Of a DNA stretch of 64,000 bases, positions 20,315 to 29,003 are shown piece by piece; within the stretch, counting starts at the first letter, position 1; the number at the start of each line of letters is the position of its first letter. The translations under genes and the position numbers were made by a program. The stretch comes from UBA6168 sp039819485 (lineage in GTDB: Bacteria; Bacteroidota; Bacteroidia; Chitinophagales; Saprospiraceae). A model generated the notes under the pieces. The model was not told the DNA's origin and did not search any database. It worked only from the letters and a program-made list of their open reading frames with translations. The stretch spans positions 1 through 64,000 of the forward strand of contig JBCBRY010000033.1 of the NCBI GenBank assembly GCA_039819485.1, read 5' to 3'.

Positions 20315-20938
20315 ATGAAACTCGAAGTTTTAAATATTCAAGGTACATCAACTGGCAAATCAATAGAATTGCCAAAAGATGTTTTCGGTATCGAACCGAA
20401 TGAGCATGCTGTTTGGTTGGCAGTGAAAGCATATCTGGCCAACCAGCGTCAGGGTAACCACAAATCCAAGGAACGGAGTGAAATTAAAGGTTCTACTCGC
20501 AAAATGTTCCGTCAGAAAGGTACCGGTAATGCCCGTAGGGGGGACATCAAGAGTCCTTTGCTACGAGGTGGTGGAAGGGTGTTTGGCCCCAAGCCAAGAG
20601 ATTACAGCCAAAAGGTGAACAAAAAAGTGAGCCGCCTGGCCCGTAAATCTGCTTTGTCTTCAAAAGCTGCGGACGGTAACGTGATCGTCATCGAAGATTT
20701 CTCTTTTGATGCACCACAGACAAAGGCTTACGTGAACATCCTTAATAGTTTGAATCTGGATGGTAAGAAAACATTGCTGGTTACTGGGGATCACGAAAAG
20801 AACGTGTACCTCTCCAGCCGCAATATCCCGAAAGCAGCAGTAACCCGTGCCCAGGACTTGAACACGTATCAGATTCTTCACGCCAATACCTTGATATTGT
20901 CGGAAGCAGCGATTGAAAAAATTGTAGCAAACGTTTAA
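20315..20938 (+). CDS. rplD: Large ribosomal subunit protein L4
   Basis: L4 lines the peptide exit tunnel with an extended loop. 207 residues (E. coli 201). The loop is visible as GSTRKMFRQKGTGNARRGDIKSP followed by RGGGRVFGPKPRDY. Lies 38 bp after rplC. In E. coli L4 represses its own operon; no equivalent leader was recognised here. Confidence 0.98.
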   Translation: MKLEVLNIQGTSTGKSIELPKDVFGIEPNEHAVWLAVKAYLANQRQGNHKSKERSEIKGSTRKMFRQKGTGNARRGDIKSPLLRGGGRVFGPKPRDYSQKVNKKVSRLARKSALSSKAADGNVIVIEDFSFDAPQTKAYVNILNSLNLDGKKTLLVTGDHEKNVYLSSRNIPKAAVTRAQDLNTYQILHANTLILSEAAIEKIVANV

Positions 20939-21004
20939 CTGGTATTCCTGGATGCACGATGATGCCTCATCAATCATCCAAATGTTTACCATATAAATAT
21001 AGCA

Positions 21005-21301
21005 ATGGCAAAGCAAATTTTAATAAAACCGGTCATCACAGAAAAAGCGGATGCGCTGGCTGAAAAGTCAAACAAGTATACGTTTGTGGTGAACAAGGAT
21101 GCCAACAAGATTGAGATCAAAAAAGCAGTTGAAGATCTCTACAACGTTGAAGTATCTAAAGTGAATACGATGATCATGCCATCTAAAGCCAAAAACCGTA
21201 ACACCAAATCCTCCATTATACGTGGCCGTGTTTCGGGTTTTAAAAAGGCAGTTATCTCATTGGCAGAGGGCGAAACCATCAACTTCTTTGGTGATATTTA
21301 A
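21005..21301 (+). CDS. rplW: Large ribosomal subunit protein L23
   Basis: L23 sits at the tunnel exit and is the docking site for trigger factor and SRP. 98 residues (E. coli 100), beginning MAKQILIKPVITEKAD, with KYTFVVNKDANKIEIKKAVE and the loop MPSKAKNRNTK. 66 bp after rplD in the same transcript. Confidence 0.98.
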   Translation: MAKQILIKPVITEKADALAEKSNKYTFVVNKDANKIEIKKAVEDLYNVEVSKVNTMIMPSKAKNRNTKSSIIRGRVSGFKKAVISLAEGETINFFGDI

Positions 21302-21382
21302 AGAAAACAGGGCAACAGGTCATTCGCTTTTAGCTTTTACTGATAGCCAATAACCTTAGCCGGTAGCAAATAAAATACAGTC

Positions 21383-22207
21383 ATGGCACTGAAAAAATAT
21401 AATCCGATCACTCCCGGTATGCGATTCAAAGTCGGAGTCGACAGAGTGGAAGTGACCGCAAACAAACCTGAGAAAAGTTTGCTGGCACCTCTTCATAAAA
21501 CTGGTGGGCGTAACAGCCAAGGTCGCATGACCGTTCGCCAGCGTGGTGGAGGGCACAAGCGTCGTTACCGGATCGTTGATTTTAAGCGCAACAAAGACGG
21601 TATCCCAGCTGTGGTAAAAACCATAGAATATGATCCGAACCGTTCCGCTTACATCGCTTTGGTTGTTTATGAGGATGGCGAAAAGAAGTATATTCTTGCC
21701 CCCTACGGATTAAAAGTAGGTGATGAAATCATGTCCGGTGAAAATGCACCCCCAACTGTTGGCAATGCATTGTTCTTGCGTGACATTCCTCTCGGTACTC
21801 CAATTCACAATGTCGAATTGGACCCAGGAAGGGGAGGGGTTCTGGTTCGTTCAGCAGGTACTTCTGCAACTATGATGGGACGGGAAGACAGGTACGCAGT
21901 AATAAAGTTGCCTTCCGGCGAAACCCGTCGTATTCTGGTTACCTGCAAAGCCACCATGGGAACTTGTTCGAATCCAGACCACGGTTTGACCAACCTTGGT
22001 AAAGCAGGTGCTAAGCGGTGGGTCGGAAGAAGGCCACACGTAAGAGGTGTTGCGATGAACCCGGTAGATCACCCAATGGGTGGTGGTGAAGGACGTGCTT
22101 CCGGCGGTCACCCGCGGTCCCGTACAGGTCTTATGGCAAAAGGTAAAAAGACCAGGAACAAGAAGAAATATTCAACTAAACTGATCATTTCAAGAAGGAA
22201 AAAATAA
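21383..22207 (+). CDS. rplB: Large ribosomal subunit protein L2
   Basis: L2 is one of the largest 50S proteins and is needed for subunit joining and peptidyl transfer. 274 residues (E. coli 273). Conserved GRMTVRQRGGGHKRRYR, the C-terminal RGVAMNPVDHPMGGGEG with its essential His, and SGGHPRSRTG are all intact. 81 bp after rplW. Confidence 0.98.
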   Translation: MALKKYNPITPGMRFKVGVDRVEVTANKPEKSLLAPLHKTGGRNSQGRMTVRQRGGGHKRRYRIVDFKRNKDGIPAVVKTIEYDPNRSAYIALVVYEDGEKKYILAPYGLKVGDEIMSGENAPPTVGNALFLRDIPLGTPIHNVELDPGRGGVLVRSAGTSATMMGREDRYAVIKLPSGETRRILVTCKATMGTCSNPDHGLTNLGKAGAKRWVGRRPHVRGVAMNPVDHPMGGGEGRASGGHPRSRTGLMAKGKKTRNKKKYSTKLIISRRKK

Positions 22208-22285
22208 TTAGACGGTAGACGGTAGATGGTAAATGGATCGAAAGAACCAAAAGCCAAAAACCAGAAACCAACAAACCATAACGAT

Positions 22286-22555
22286 ATGCCTCGTTCGATA
22301 AAAAAAGGACCTTATGTCCACTACAAATTGATGAAGAAGCTGGAAGCGGCGCAGGGTCAAAAGCGCAAGCAGGTGATCAAGACCTGGTCAAGATCTTCGA
22401 TGGTCATTCCGGATATGGTCGGGCAAACGATCGCCGTGCACAATGGCAAAAACTTCATCCCTGTTTTCATTACGGAAAACATGGTTGGACATAAGCTGGG
22501 AGAATTTTCTCCGACCCGCACTTACCGGGGTCATGCCGGACACCGTAAGAGCTAA
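22286..22555 (+). CDS. rpsS: Small ribosomal subunit protein S19
   Basis: S19 pairs with S13 in the 30S head. The start at 22286 gives MPRSIKKGPYVHYKLMKK, the family N-terminus, and an 89-residue protein (E. coli 92). The frame is open to 22226, but the added residues (rich in K, P, N, Q) are non-family and come from low-complexity spacer DNA. Conserved SRSSMVIPDMVGQTIAVHNG and GHKLGEFSPTRTYRGH are present. Confidence 0.97.
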   Translation: MPRSIKKGPYVHYKLMKKLEAAQGQKRKQVIKTWSRSSMVIPDMVGQTIAVHNGKNFIPVFITENMVGHKLGEFSPTRTYRGHAGHRKS

Positions 22556-22612
22556 TCATCAGGCGTTTGCCTTTTGCTGAATTTAATTGATAATTGATTT
22601 AAAATCAAAATA

Positions 22613-23032
22613 ATGGAAGCAGTTGCTAAGATCAAAAATTGTCCAATGTCTCCTCGTAAAATGAGGTTGATCGCTGATACTATCAGGGGCAAAAATGTGG
22701 ACAATGCCTTGAACATCTTGCGTTTTACCAAGAACGAGGCTGCAGAGTGGTTGGAAAAACTGTTGCTTTCCGCCATCTCCAACTGGGAATACAAATTGGA
22801 CGGCTTGGAAAGTGCCGACGATTATGGCTTGTACATCAGCGAAATCTTTGTTGATGAAGGCACCATGTTGCGCAGATTCCGCCCGGCACCTCAAGGACGG
22901 GCACAGAGAATCCGCAAGCGCCGTAATCACGTGACACTCAAAGTCGAAAACAGCATCGCCCTGCCAGAAACTGGTACCGATGAAGAGACGGAGTACGAAG
23001 AAGTAGAAGCAGAAGAAACCACAGAAGAATAA
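22613..23032 (+). CDS. rplV: Large ribosomal subunit protein L22 with acidic tail
   Basis: L22 contributes a hairpin to the exit tunnel. 139 residues against 110 in E. coli. The core is complete (CPMSPRKMRLIADTIRGK, AEWLEKLLLSAISNWE, RRFRPAPQGRAQRIRKR), then an extra C-terminal tail of about 20 residues is very acidic (ETEYEEVEAEETTEE). The tail is outside the conserved fold. 57 bp after rpsS. Confidence 0.97.
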   Translation: MEAVAKIKNCPMSPRKMRLIADTIRGKNVDNALNILRFTKNEAAEWLEKLLLSAISNWEYKLDGLESADDYGLYISEIFVDEGTMLRRFRPAPQGRAQRIRKRRNHVTLKVENSIALPETGTDEETEYEEVEAEETTEE

Positions 23033-23047
23033 ATTATTAATTGCTTA

Positions 23048-23098
23048 TTGTTGATTGGTAATTGCAATCAACTACAATGAACAATCAGCAATCAACAA
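23048..23098. repeat. Inverted repeat between rplV and rpsC
   Basis: TTGTTGATTG (23048-23057) pairs exactly with CAATCAACAA (23089-23098). The 14-mer CAATCAGCAATCAA in its right half (23082-23095) recurs exactly at 35175-35188 between rpoA and rplQ. There is no T tract, so a terminator is unlikely; RNA processing or a dispersed repeat remnant are the options. Confidence 0.6.
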
Positions 23099-23108
23099 TT
23101 CAAAATAG

Positions 23109-23879
23109 ATGGGTCAAAAGACTAATCCAATTGGAAATCGCTTAGGCATTATCAGAGGTTGGGAATCCAACTGGTTCGCTGATCGCGACTATGCCGACAA
23201 AGTCGTAGAAGACGAGCGTATCCGCGTGTATTTGAAAGCCCGTATTTCAAAAGGAGGGATTGCCAAGATCATAATCGAAAGAGCCCTCAAACGCATCACC
23301 GTAACCATTCATACTTCCCGGCCAGGTATTGTAATTGGTAAAGGTGGGGCAGAGGTCGACAAGATCAGGGAAGAGTTGAGAAAGTTGACTGGAAAAGGTG
23401 TACAAATCAACATCGTTGAAATCCGGAAGCCAGAGCTGGATGCGGCCATTGTAGGCGAATCCATTGCCAAGCAAATTGAGGCCCGTATCAACTATCGCCG
23501 GGCCATCAAAATGTCCATCCAATCGACTATCAGGGCAGGTGCCGAAGGAATCAAAGTGCGGATTTCTGGTAGATTGGCTGGATCGGAAATGGCTCGTACC
23601 GAGGAGTACAAAGAAGGCCGTACCCCATTGCATACTTTCCGTTCAGATATCGATTACGCTTTGACCGAAGCCCTGACAGTTTACGGGATCATTGGTATCA
23701 AAGTCTGGATATGTAAAGGTGAGGTGTTTGGCAAGCGGGATCTTAACCTGAATGCAGGACATGAGAAGAAAGAAAGAGGTGGAGGCCGCAGAGGAGGAGA
23801 TCGCCGAGGTGGTGGCCGTAGAGATAATCGCCGAGGTGGAGGTAGAGACCGTCGTGGAGGCGGTGGCCGCAGAGGATAA
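23109..23879 (+). CDS. rpsC: Small ribosomal subunit protein S3 with Arg-Gly-rich tail
   Basis: S3 lies at the mRNA entry of the 30S subunit and helps unwind mRNA. 256 residues against 233 in E. coli. N-terminal MGQKTNPIGNRLGIIRGWES, a KH domain with GIVIGKGGAEVDKIREEL, and the C-terminal core (RISGRLAGSEMARTE, GIIGIKVWICKGEV) are normal. The last 37 residues (220-256) are almost only Arg, Gly and Asp in RRGG-type repeats, like an RGG box. Such tails bind RNA in other proteins; a role here is inference. Confidence 0.97.
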   Translation: MGQKTNPIGNRLGIIRGWESNWFADRDYADKVVEDERIRVYLKARISKGGIAKIIIERALKRITVTIHTSRPGIVIGKGGAEVDKIREELRKLTGKGVQINIVEIRKPELDAAIVGESIAKQIEARINYRRAIKMSIQSTIRAGAEGIKVRISGRLAGSEMARTEEYKEGRTPLHTFRSDIDYALTEALTVYGIIGIKVWICKGEVFGKRDLNLNAGHEKKERGGGRRGGDRRGGGRRDNRRGGGRDRRGGGGRRG

Positions 23880-24009
23880 TTTGAATGGTTTATTGATAGG
23901 AGATTCCCGAAATTCGGCGTACTTTTGCAGCCGTTTTCAAAAAACCTATCTGATTTAGTGCTTAATCACGCTGTGTTTTAAATAAATACAGTGAAAAATA
24001 AAGGTTAAA

Positions 24010-24432
24010 ATGTTACAGCCTAAAAGAATTAAATACAGAAAACCCCATCGGGTAAAGATCAAGAACAAAACCAGCAGAGGAACAACTGTTGCTTTTGGTG
24101 ACTACGGTTTGAAAGCCATTACACCTGGTCGGATCACCAACCGTCAAATTGAATCTGCTCGTATTGCGATGACCCGCTATATGAAGAGGGAAGGACAGGT
24201 ATGGATTCGCATTTTTCCCGATCGTCCGATTACCCGCAAGCCTTTGGAAGTAAGGATGGGAAAGGGTAAAGGCTCGCTCGATCACTATGTGGCAATGGTA
24301 CAACCAGGCAGGATCATGTTTGAACTGGCCGGTGTGAGTCATGAAGTGGCATTGGAAGCTTTGCGTCTTGCCGCACAGAAATTGCCCGTTCTGACGAAAG
24401 TAACCATCCGTCCAGAGGTTGTAAAATTCTAA
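24010..24432 (+). CDS. rplP: Large ribosomal subunit protein L16
   Basis: L16 organises the A-site tRNA pocket of the 50S. 140 residues (E. coli 136), start MLQPKRIKYRKPHR, with GRITNRQIESARIAMTRYMKR and the loop RIFPDRPITRKPLEVRMGKG, which includes the Arg region that YcfD-type oxygenases can modify. 130 bp after rpsC. Confidence 0.98.
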   Translation: MLQPKRIKYRKPHRVKIKNKTSRGTTVAFGDYGLKAITPGRITNRQIESARIAMTRYMKREGQVWIRIFPDRPITRKPLEVRMGKGKGSLDHYVAMVQPGRIMFELAGVSHEVALEALRLAAQKLPVLTKVTIRPEVVKF

Positions 24433-24456
24433 TCAAAGGAAATATAAAATTTTAAA

Positions 24457-24717
24457 ATGGCAAGTAAGAAATACCTTGAACTTCAAGACTTCTCAGATGC
24501 AGACTTAAAGACTGAGCTAGAAGGAATTGAGGCAGAATATGCCAAAATGCGTTTCGATCACAATGTGCAGGGACTTGACAATCCAATGGATCTCAGGGAA
24601 CTACGCAAAGACGTTGCCCGTATCAAAACGGAAATTCGTCGCCGTGAATTGGCCAATATGTCAGAAGCTGAGCTTGAAAAGCGCAGCAAGATCAGAGCCA
24701 GACGCCGTTGGAAATAA
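24457..24717 (+). CDS. rpmC: Large ribosomal subunit protein L29, long form
   Basis: L29 is a small two-helix protein next to L23 at the tunnel exit. 86 residues against 63 in E. coli; the extra length is an N-terminal addition (MASKKYLELQDFSD) and a C-terminal basic stretch (RSKIRARRRWK). The core LRELRKDVARIKTEIRRRE is clear. 24 bp after rplP. Confidence 0.95.
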   Translation: MASKKYLELQDFSDADLKTELEGIEAEYAKMRFDHNVQGLDNPMDLRELRKDVARIKTEIRRRELANMSEAELEKRSKIRARRRWK

Positions 24718-24746
24718 ATAGCATTCAACCACAATCATTTCTATTC

Positions 24747-25007
24747 ATGGAGAATAGCAGAAATCTTAGAAAAACAAAAATCGGGATCGTTACCAGTAAC
24801 AAAATGGACAAAACCATCAATGTGATGGTAGAACGTCGGCTCCCGCACCCCATCTACGGAAAATCGGTAAAGCTTTCGAAGAAATTCATGGCGCACGATG
24901 AAAAAAACGAATGTACCATTGGGGACAAAGTGAAAATCATGGAAACCCGTCCACTTAGCAAGTCAAAGCGCTGGCGTTTGGTAGAGGTTTTGGAAAAAGC
25001 CAAGTAA
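24747..25007 (+). CDS. rpsQ: Small ribosomal subunit protein S17
   Basis: S17 binds the 5' domain of 16S rRNA early in 30S assembly. The start at 24747 (MENSRNLRKTKIGIV) gives 86 residues (E. coli 84); an earlier in-frame ATG at 24708 would overlap rpmC and add a non-family N-terminus. Conserved VTSNKMDKTINVMVERR, HPIYGK and MAHDEKNECTIGDKVKIMETRPLS are present. Confidence 0.97.
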   Translation: MENSRNLRKTKIGIVTSNKMDKTINVMVERRLPHPIYGKSVKLSKKFMAHDEKNECTIGDKVKIMETRPLSKSKRWRLVEVLEKAK

Positions 25008-25056
25008 TTTTTTGGGTTTTATACAATTAATAGAAACCATTTAAATTTAAAATAAA

Positions 25057-25422
25057 ATGATCCAGCAGGAATCGAGACTCAAGGTAGCAGACAATAGTGG
25101 GGCAAAAGAGGTGCTTTGCATCCGGGTGTTGGGAGGTTCTGGCCGCCGCTATGCATCTATCGGAGATGTAATTGTAGTTACTGTAAAAGATGCCTCTCCT
25201 GGAGGGGTGAAAAAAGGTACCGTTTCCAAAGCTGTTGTCGTAAGGACGAAGAAGGAAATCCGCCGCAAAGATGGCTCCTACATTCGTTTTGATGACAATG
25301 CTTGTGTACTCTTAAGTGCCAATGACGAACCAAGAGGGACCCGTATTTTCGGCCCTGTCGCCCGTGAGCTGAGGGAAAAAGACTATATGCGTATCGTTTC
25401 ACTGGCACCCGAGGTTCTTTAA
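25057..25422 (+). CDS. rplN: Large ribosomal subunit protein L14
   Basis: L14 forms the intersubunit bridge with 16S rRNA and is the docking site of the silencing factor RsfS. 121 residues (E. coli 123), start MIQQESRLKVADNSGAKEVLCIRVLGG, followed by DGSYIRFDDNACVLL and PRGTRIFGPVARELREKDYM. 49 bp after rpsQ. Confidence 0.98.
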   Translation: MIQQESRLKVADNSGAKEVLCIRVLGGSGRRYASIGDVIVVTVKDASPGGVKKGTVSKAVVVRTKKEIRRKDGSYIRFDDNACVLLSANDEPRGTRIFGPVARELREKDYMRIVSLAPEVL

Positions 25423-25463
25423 TTTTCAACTAAGCATTAATTCGCGATAATTCACTGATTATC

Positions 25464-25808
25464 ATGGCAAAAAATAATAAAAAAACAAGGTTCGCCCCAA
25501 AGTTGCACGTTAAGAAAGGCGACAGGGTGATGGTGATCGCTGGCAACGACAAAGGCCAGACAGGAGAAATTTTGGAAGTGTTTCCAAAGAAAAACCGTGC
25601 GATCGTTGACAATCTCAACATGGTCAAAAAGCACCAGAAACCTACACAGGACAACCCAGGTGGAATCATTGATATGCCTGCGCCAATTCACTTGTCCAAC
25701 TTGATGCTCATCGATCCCAAAACAGGTGAACCAACTCGTATCGGCCGCAAATTGGTTGATGGTAAATTGGTTAGATATGCCAAAAAATCAGGCGAACTGA
25801 TCAAATAA
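25464..25808 (+). CDS. rplX: Large ribosomal subunit protein L24
   Basis: L24 starts 50S assembly by binding the 5' end of 23S rRNA. 114 residues (E. coli 104). KOW motif at about residues 17-43 (VKKGDRVMVIAGNDKGQTGEIL) and the conserved GGIIDMPAPIHLSNLMLIDP. 41 bp after rplN. Confidence 0.98.
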   Translation: MAKNNKKTRFAPKLHVKKGDRVMVIAGNDKGQTGEILEVFPKKNRAIVDNLNMVKKHQKPTQDNPGGIIDMPAPIHLSNLMLIDPKTGEPTRIGRKLVDGKLVRYAKKSGELIK

Positions 25809-25837
25809 TTTTTTGAAAAAGAATAATCTATCAAAAG

Positions 25838-26395
25838 ATGAAATATACACCAAGGCTTCTTGATAAATATAAAAAAGATACCATACCTGCCCTTCAGGAA
25901 CAATTTCAATATGGCAACATAATGGAAGTGCCGAAATTGACCAAGATATGCATCAACCAAGCGGTAGGAGGTGCGACTCAGGATAAGAAACTCGTTGATA
26001 TTGCTCAAAAAGAGATTACCCAGATCGCAGGTCAGAAAGCAGTCGTTATCAAGGCCAAACGCTCCGTTTCTAACTTCAAGTTGAGAGAAGGAATGCCGAT
26101 TGCTGTCAGAGTCACATTACGGCACAGCCAAATGTGGGAGTTCATGGACCGGTTGATCACCGTTGCGCTGCCACGTGTTCGTGACTTTCGCGGAATCAAT
26201 GATAAGAGTTTTGATGGCCGTGGCAACTACTCAATGGGTATCACTGAACATATCATATTCCCCGAAATTGATTTGGATAAGGTGAACAAAATTACCGGCA
26301 TGGACATCACCTTCGTTACGACTGCCAAGACTGATGCTGAAGCGTTGGCTTTGTTGAAATCTTTGGGAATGCCTTTTAAAAATCAAAATAATTAA
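25838..26395 (+). CDS. rplE: Large ribosomal subunit protein L5
   Basis: L5 binds 5S rRNA and contacts S13 in an intersubunit bridge. 185 residues (E. coli 179). Conserved TKICINQAVGGATQDKKL, KAKRSVSNFKLREGMPIAVRVTLR and FRGINDKSFDGRGNYSMGITEHIIFPEI. 29 bp after rplX. Confidence 0.98.
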   Translation: MKYTPRLLDKYKKDTIPALQEQFQYGNIMEVPKLTKICINQAVGGATQDKKLVDIAQKEITQIAGQKAVVIKAKRSVSNFKLREGMPIAVRVTLRHSQMWEFMDRLITVALPRVRDFRGINDKSFDGRGNYSMGITEHIIFPEIDLDKVNKITGMDITFVTTAKTDAEALALLKSLGMPFKNQNN

Positions 26396-26430
26396 TCAGG
26401 CCATCTGGCTATTTATAAATCAAATTTACA

Positions 26431-26700
26431 ATGGCAAGAAAATCATTAATAGCACGGGAAGCAAAGCGGAAGAAGATGGTGGCCAAATATGCAGAGCTGC
26501 GCAAACAGCTAAAGAAAGAAGGCCGTTATGAAGAACTGGATATGCTTCCACGCAATGCATCGCCGGTCCGTCTGCACAACCGTTGCCGGTTGACTGGACG
26601 CCCAAAAGGTTACATGCGCAAATTCGGACTTTGCCGTGTCAAATTCCGGGACATGGCCCTCAACGGTAAGATCCCTGGTGTAACCAAAGCAAGCTGGTAA
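26431..26700 (+). CDS. rpsN: Small ribosomal subunit protein S14 (zinc-free form)
   Basis: S14 sits in the 30S head near S3 and S10. 89 residues; MARKSLIAREAKRKKMVAKYAELRKQ followed by RNASPVRLHNRCRLTGRPKGYMRKFGLCRVKFRDMA. The paired CxxC zinc ligands of the C+ form are absent, so it is a zinc-independent C- form. 35 bp after rplE. Confidence 0.97.
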   Translation: MARKSLIAREAKRKKMVAKYAELRKQLKKEGRYEELDMLPRNASPVRLHNRCRLTGRPKGYMRKFGLCRVKFRDMALNGKIPGVTKASW

Positions 26701-26776
26701 AATAGTTTTGAATTGTAAGGTGTTTAAACAATAAAAATTGTTCTAAGCAAACCCACAATCATAATCAATAATATCA

Positions 26777-27181
26777 ATGATAGTAACTGATCCAATAGCA
26801 GATTATCTGACCCGCATCCGCAACGCACAGCAGGCTGGTCACCGAATCGTTGAGATTCCTGCTTCAAATGAAAAAAGAGCTATAACTAAAATCCTTTACG
26901 ATAACGGTTATATCCTCAAGTATAAATTCGACGATGAAGCTACTCTTTCAGGGGTTATCAAGATCGCTCTGAAATATGACAAAGCGTCCAAAGCACCTAC
27001 CATTCGTGAATTGAAAAGAGTCAGTCGTCCTGGGTTACGCCAATACCGGAAAGCTAAAGATTTACCGAGAGTAATCAACGGCCTAGGTATTGCCATTATT
27101 TCAACATCAAAGGGAATCATGACCGATAAGCAGGCAAGGGATGAGAATGTTGGGGGTGAAGTGCTTTGCTATATTTCTTGA
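26777..27181 (+). CDS. rpsH: Small ribosomal subunit protein S8
   Basis: S8 binds the central domain of 16S rRNA; in E. coli it also represses the spc operon. 134 residues (E. coli 130). Conserved DPIADYLTRIRNAQ, LKRVSRPGLRQY and the C-terminal STSKGIMTDKQARDENVGGEVLCYI. 76 bp after rpsN. Confidence 0.98.
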   Translation: MIVTDPIADYLTRIRNAQQAGHRIVEIPASNEKRAITKILYDNGYILKYKFDDEATLSGVIKIALKYDKASKAPTIRELKRVSRPGLRQYRKAKDLPRVINGLGIAIISTSKGIMTDKQARDENVGGEVLCYIS

Positions 27182-27213
27182 TTTTTATTTTTCAAATTTT
27201 AACTAATCGAATC

Positions 27214-27768
27214 ATGTCTCGAATAGGAAAAATGCCGATCTCCATTCCTTCTGGAGTAGAAGTCAAAATTGACGACTCAAACCTGGTCAGCGTTAAAGGA
27301 CCTAAAGGTGAGTTAAGTCAACAGGTTGATAAAGATCTGGAATTAACAATAGAAGATGGAGTATTAACCTTAAAGCGGCCGACCGACCAGAAGCGCCATC
27401 GTGCAATGCACGGATTGTATCGTTCGCTCGTCAATAACATGGTGGTAGGAGTATCAACAGGATTTGTAAAGGAACTGGAGGTGATCGGTGTCGGTTACAG
27501 AGCTTCCAACAAAGGCCAGTTGCTTGAATTGACCTTGGGTTTTTCACACCCTGTTTATTTCTATATTCCGGACGAAGTGAAGGTAGAAGCCACTCAGGAA
27601 AAAGGTAAAAACCCAATCATCAAGCTAGAAAGTGCTGACAAACAGCTATTGGGGCAAATCGCTGCTAAAATCCGTTCTTTCCGGAAGCCAGAACCTTACA
27701 AAGGAAAAGGTATCCGCTTCAGGGGAGAAGAGATTCGCCGCAAAGCAGGTAAGACTGCTGCCAAGTAA
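27214..27768 (+). CDS. rplF: Large ribosomal subunit protein L6
   Basis: L6 lies by the sarcin-ricin loop and factor-binding site. The start at 27214 (MSRIGKMPISIPSGVEV) gives 184 residues (E. coli 177); an upstream in-frame start at 27166 would lie inside rpsH and give a hydrophobic non-family leader. Conserved VKGPKGELSQ, RAMHGLYRSLVNNMVVGVSTGF and the C-terminal PEPYKGKGIRFRGEEIRRKAGKTAAK. Confidence 0.97.
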   Translation: MSRIGKMPISIPSGVEVKIDDSNLVSVKGPKGELSQQVDKDLELTIEDGVLTLKRPTDQKRHRAMHGLYRSLVNNMVVGVSTGFVKELEVIGVGYRASNKGQLLELTLGFSHPVYFYIPDEVKVEATQEKGKNPIIKLESADKQLLGQIAAKIRSFRKPEPYKGKGIRFRGEEIRRKAGKTAAK

Positions 27769-27815
27769 GCAGATTATTAGAATTCATTTTCTATTTTATA
27801 AAAAGCAAAAGAACA

Positions 27816-28172
27816 ATGAAGTTCAGTAAAGAAAATAGAAGAAAGCGCATTCATAACCGTGTCCGCAATAAGATCAAAGGCACGGCAGACCGGCCAAGAA
27901 TTAGCGTTTTCCGGAGCAATAAAGAAATCTATTGCCAACTGGTGGATGATCGCAGCGGCCATACCCTCGTTGCTGCCTCTTCACGTGATGCCGGTGTTTG
28001 TGATAAAAGCACCACTAAAGTGGAACAGGCCAAGATGGTAGGCAAAACATTAGCTGAAAAAGCGCAAGCCGCCAACATTACCACAGTGGTTTTTGACAGG
28101 AGCGGCTATCTATACCATGGCCGTGTCAAAGCATTGGCTGATGGCGCCCGCGAGGGAGGCCTTCAATTTTAA
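27816..28172 (+). CDS. rplR: Large ribosomal subunit protein L18
   Basis: L18 binds 5S rRNA and joins it to the 50S central protuberance. 118 residues (E. coli 117), with RKRIHNRVRNKIKGTADRPRISVFRSNKEI and the C-terminal FDRSGYLYHGRVKALADGAREGGLQF. 47 bp after rplF. Confidence 0.98.
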   Translation: MKFSKENRRKRIHNRVRNKIKGTADRPRISVFRSNKEIYCQLVDDRSGHTLVAASSRDAGVCDKSTTKVEQAKMVGKTLAEKAQAANITTVVFDRSGYLYHGRVKALADGAREGGLQF

Positions 28173-28208
28173 AACATAAACTCAGCTTAGAGTCCAATAA
28201 AAAAAAAG

Positions 28209-28727
28209 ATGGCAAAAAGCAACGTTCAAAAGATTAAAGTCGTAGAGACAGAAATAAAAGAAAAGTTGGTTAGCCTCAACAGGGTAGCTAAAGTGACCAA
28301 AGGTGGTCGTACATTCAGCTTTTCGGCAGTTGTGGTGGTAGGTGATGGCAATGGACGGGTAGGACACGGCCTTGGCAAGGCTCGTGATGTGACCGAAGCA
28401 ATCACCAAAGCTATTGCGGATGCTAAAAAGACAATGATCAAGGTGCCTATCATCAACGGAACGATCCCTCATCAGCAAAAAGGGAAGTACGGAGCAGGGC
28501 GTGTTCTGATTCGCCCGGCGTCTGACGGTACAGGAGTTATCGCTGGTGGAGCAATGCGTGCAGTTCTCGAGATTGCCGGAGTTCATAATGTTCTCTCTAA
28601 GTCAATGGGATCGTCAAACCCTCACAACGTTGTGAAAGCTACAATCGATGCATTGTCGAAATTAAGAAGCCCATTAGATGTGGCTCGTCAGCGAGGCATT
28701 CCAATGAGCAAGGTATTCAACGGATAA
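28209..28727 (+). CDS. rpsE: Small ribosomal subunit protein S5
   Basis: S5 acts at the mRNA entry with S3 and S4 and affects accuracy. 172 residues (E. coli 167). The double-stranded RNA-binding fold shows as LVSLNRVAKVTKGGRTFSFSA followed by VVVGDGNGRVGHGLGKARDV, with GRVLIRPASDGTGVIAGGAMRAVLEIAG downstream. 36 bp after rplR. Confidence 0.98.
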   Translation: MAKSNVQKIKVVETEIKEKLVSLNRVAKVTKGGRTFSFSAVVVVGDGNGRVGHGLGKARDVTEAITKAIADAKKTMIKVPIINGTIPHQQKGKYGAGRVLIRPASDGTGVIAGGAMRAVLEIAGVHNVLSKSMGSSNPHNVVKATIDALSKLRSPLDVARQRGIPMSKVFNG

Positions 28728-28758
28728 ACTACCCTTTTAAGGGAAAATAAAAAGAATC

Positions 28759-28938
28759 ATGGCTAAAGTCAAAATCACCCAGGTCAGAAGCATTATTGAT
28801 CGCCCAAGGAAACAGAAAGATACCATGAGGTCTTTGGGCTTCCGCAAAATGCACCAAACTGTTGAGCACGAAGCTACCCCACAAATTTTGGGCATGATCG
28901 CTAAAGTACAGCACCTGGTAAAGGTAGAAAACGTATAA
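28759..28938 (+). CDS. rpmD: Large ribosomal subunit protein L30
   Basis: Short gene of 59 codons plus stop between rpsE and rplO, where rpmD is expected. It encodes MAKVKITQVRSIIDRPRKQK ... RSLGFRKMHQTVEHEATPQI with the typical end HLVKVENV; E. coli L30 has 59 residues. It is a small 50S surface protein. 31 bp after rpsE. Confidence 0.95.
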   Translation: MAKVKITQVRSIIDRPRKQKDTMRSLGFRKMHQTVEHEATPQILGMIAKVQHLVKVENV

Positions 28939-29003
28939 AAAGGATTGGGTTCCTGTTTCAGCAAAGTTGAATCAGTATCCGTTCATTAATAGAAATTCAT
29001 AAG

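Noticed and set aside
23752..23958. Glu/Val-rich frame overlapping the end of rpsC
   Set aside because: It is the +1 reading of the RGG-coding repeats (GAG/GTG) and has no other support.
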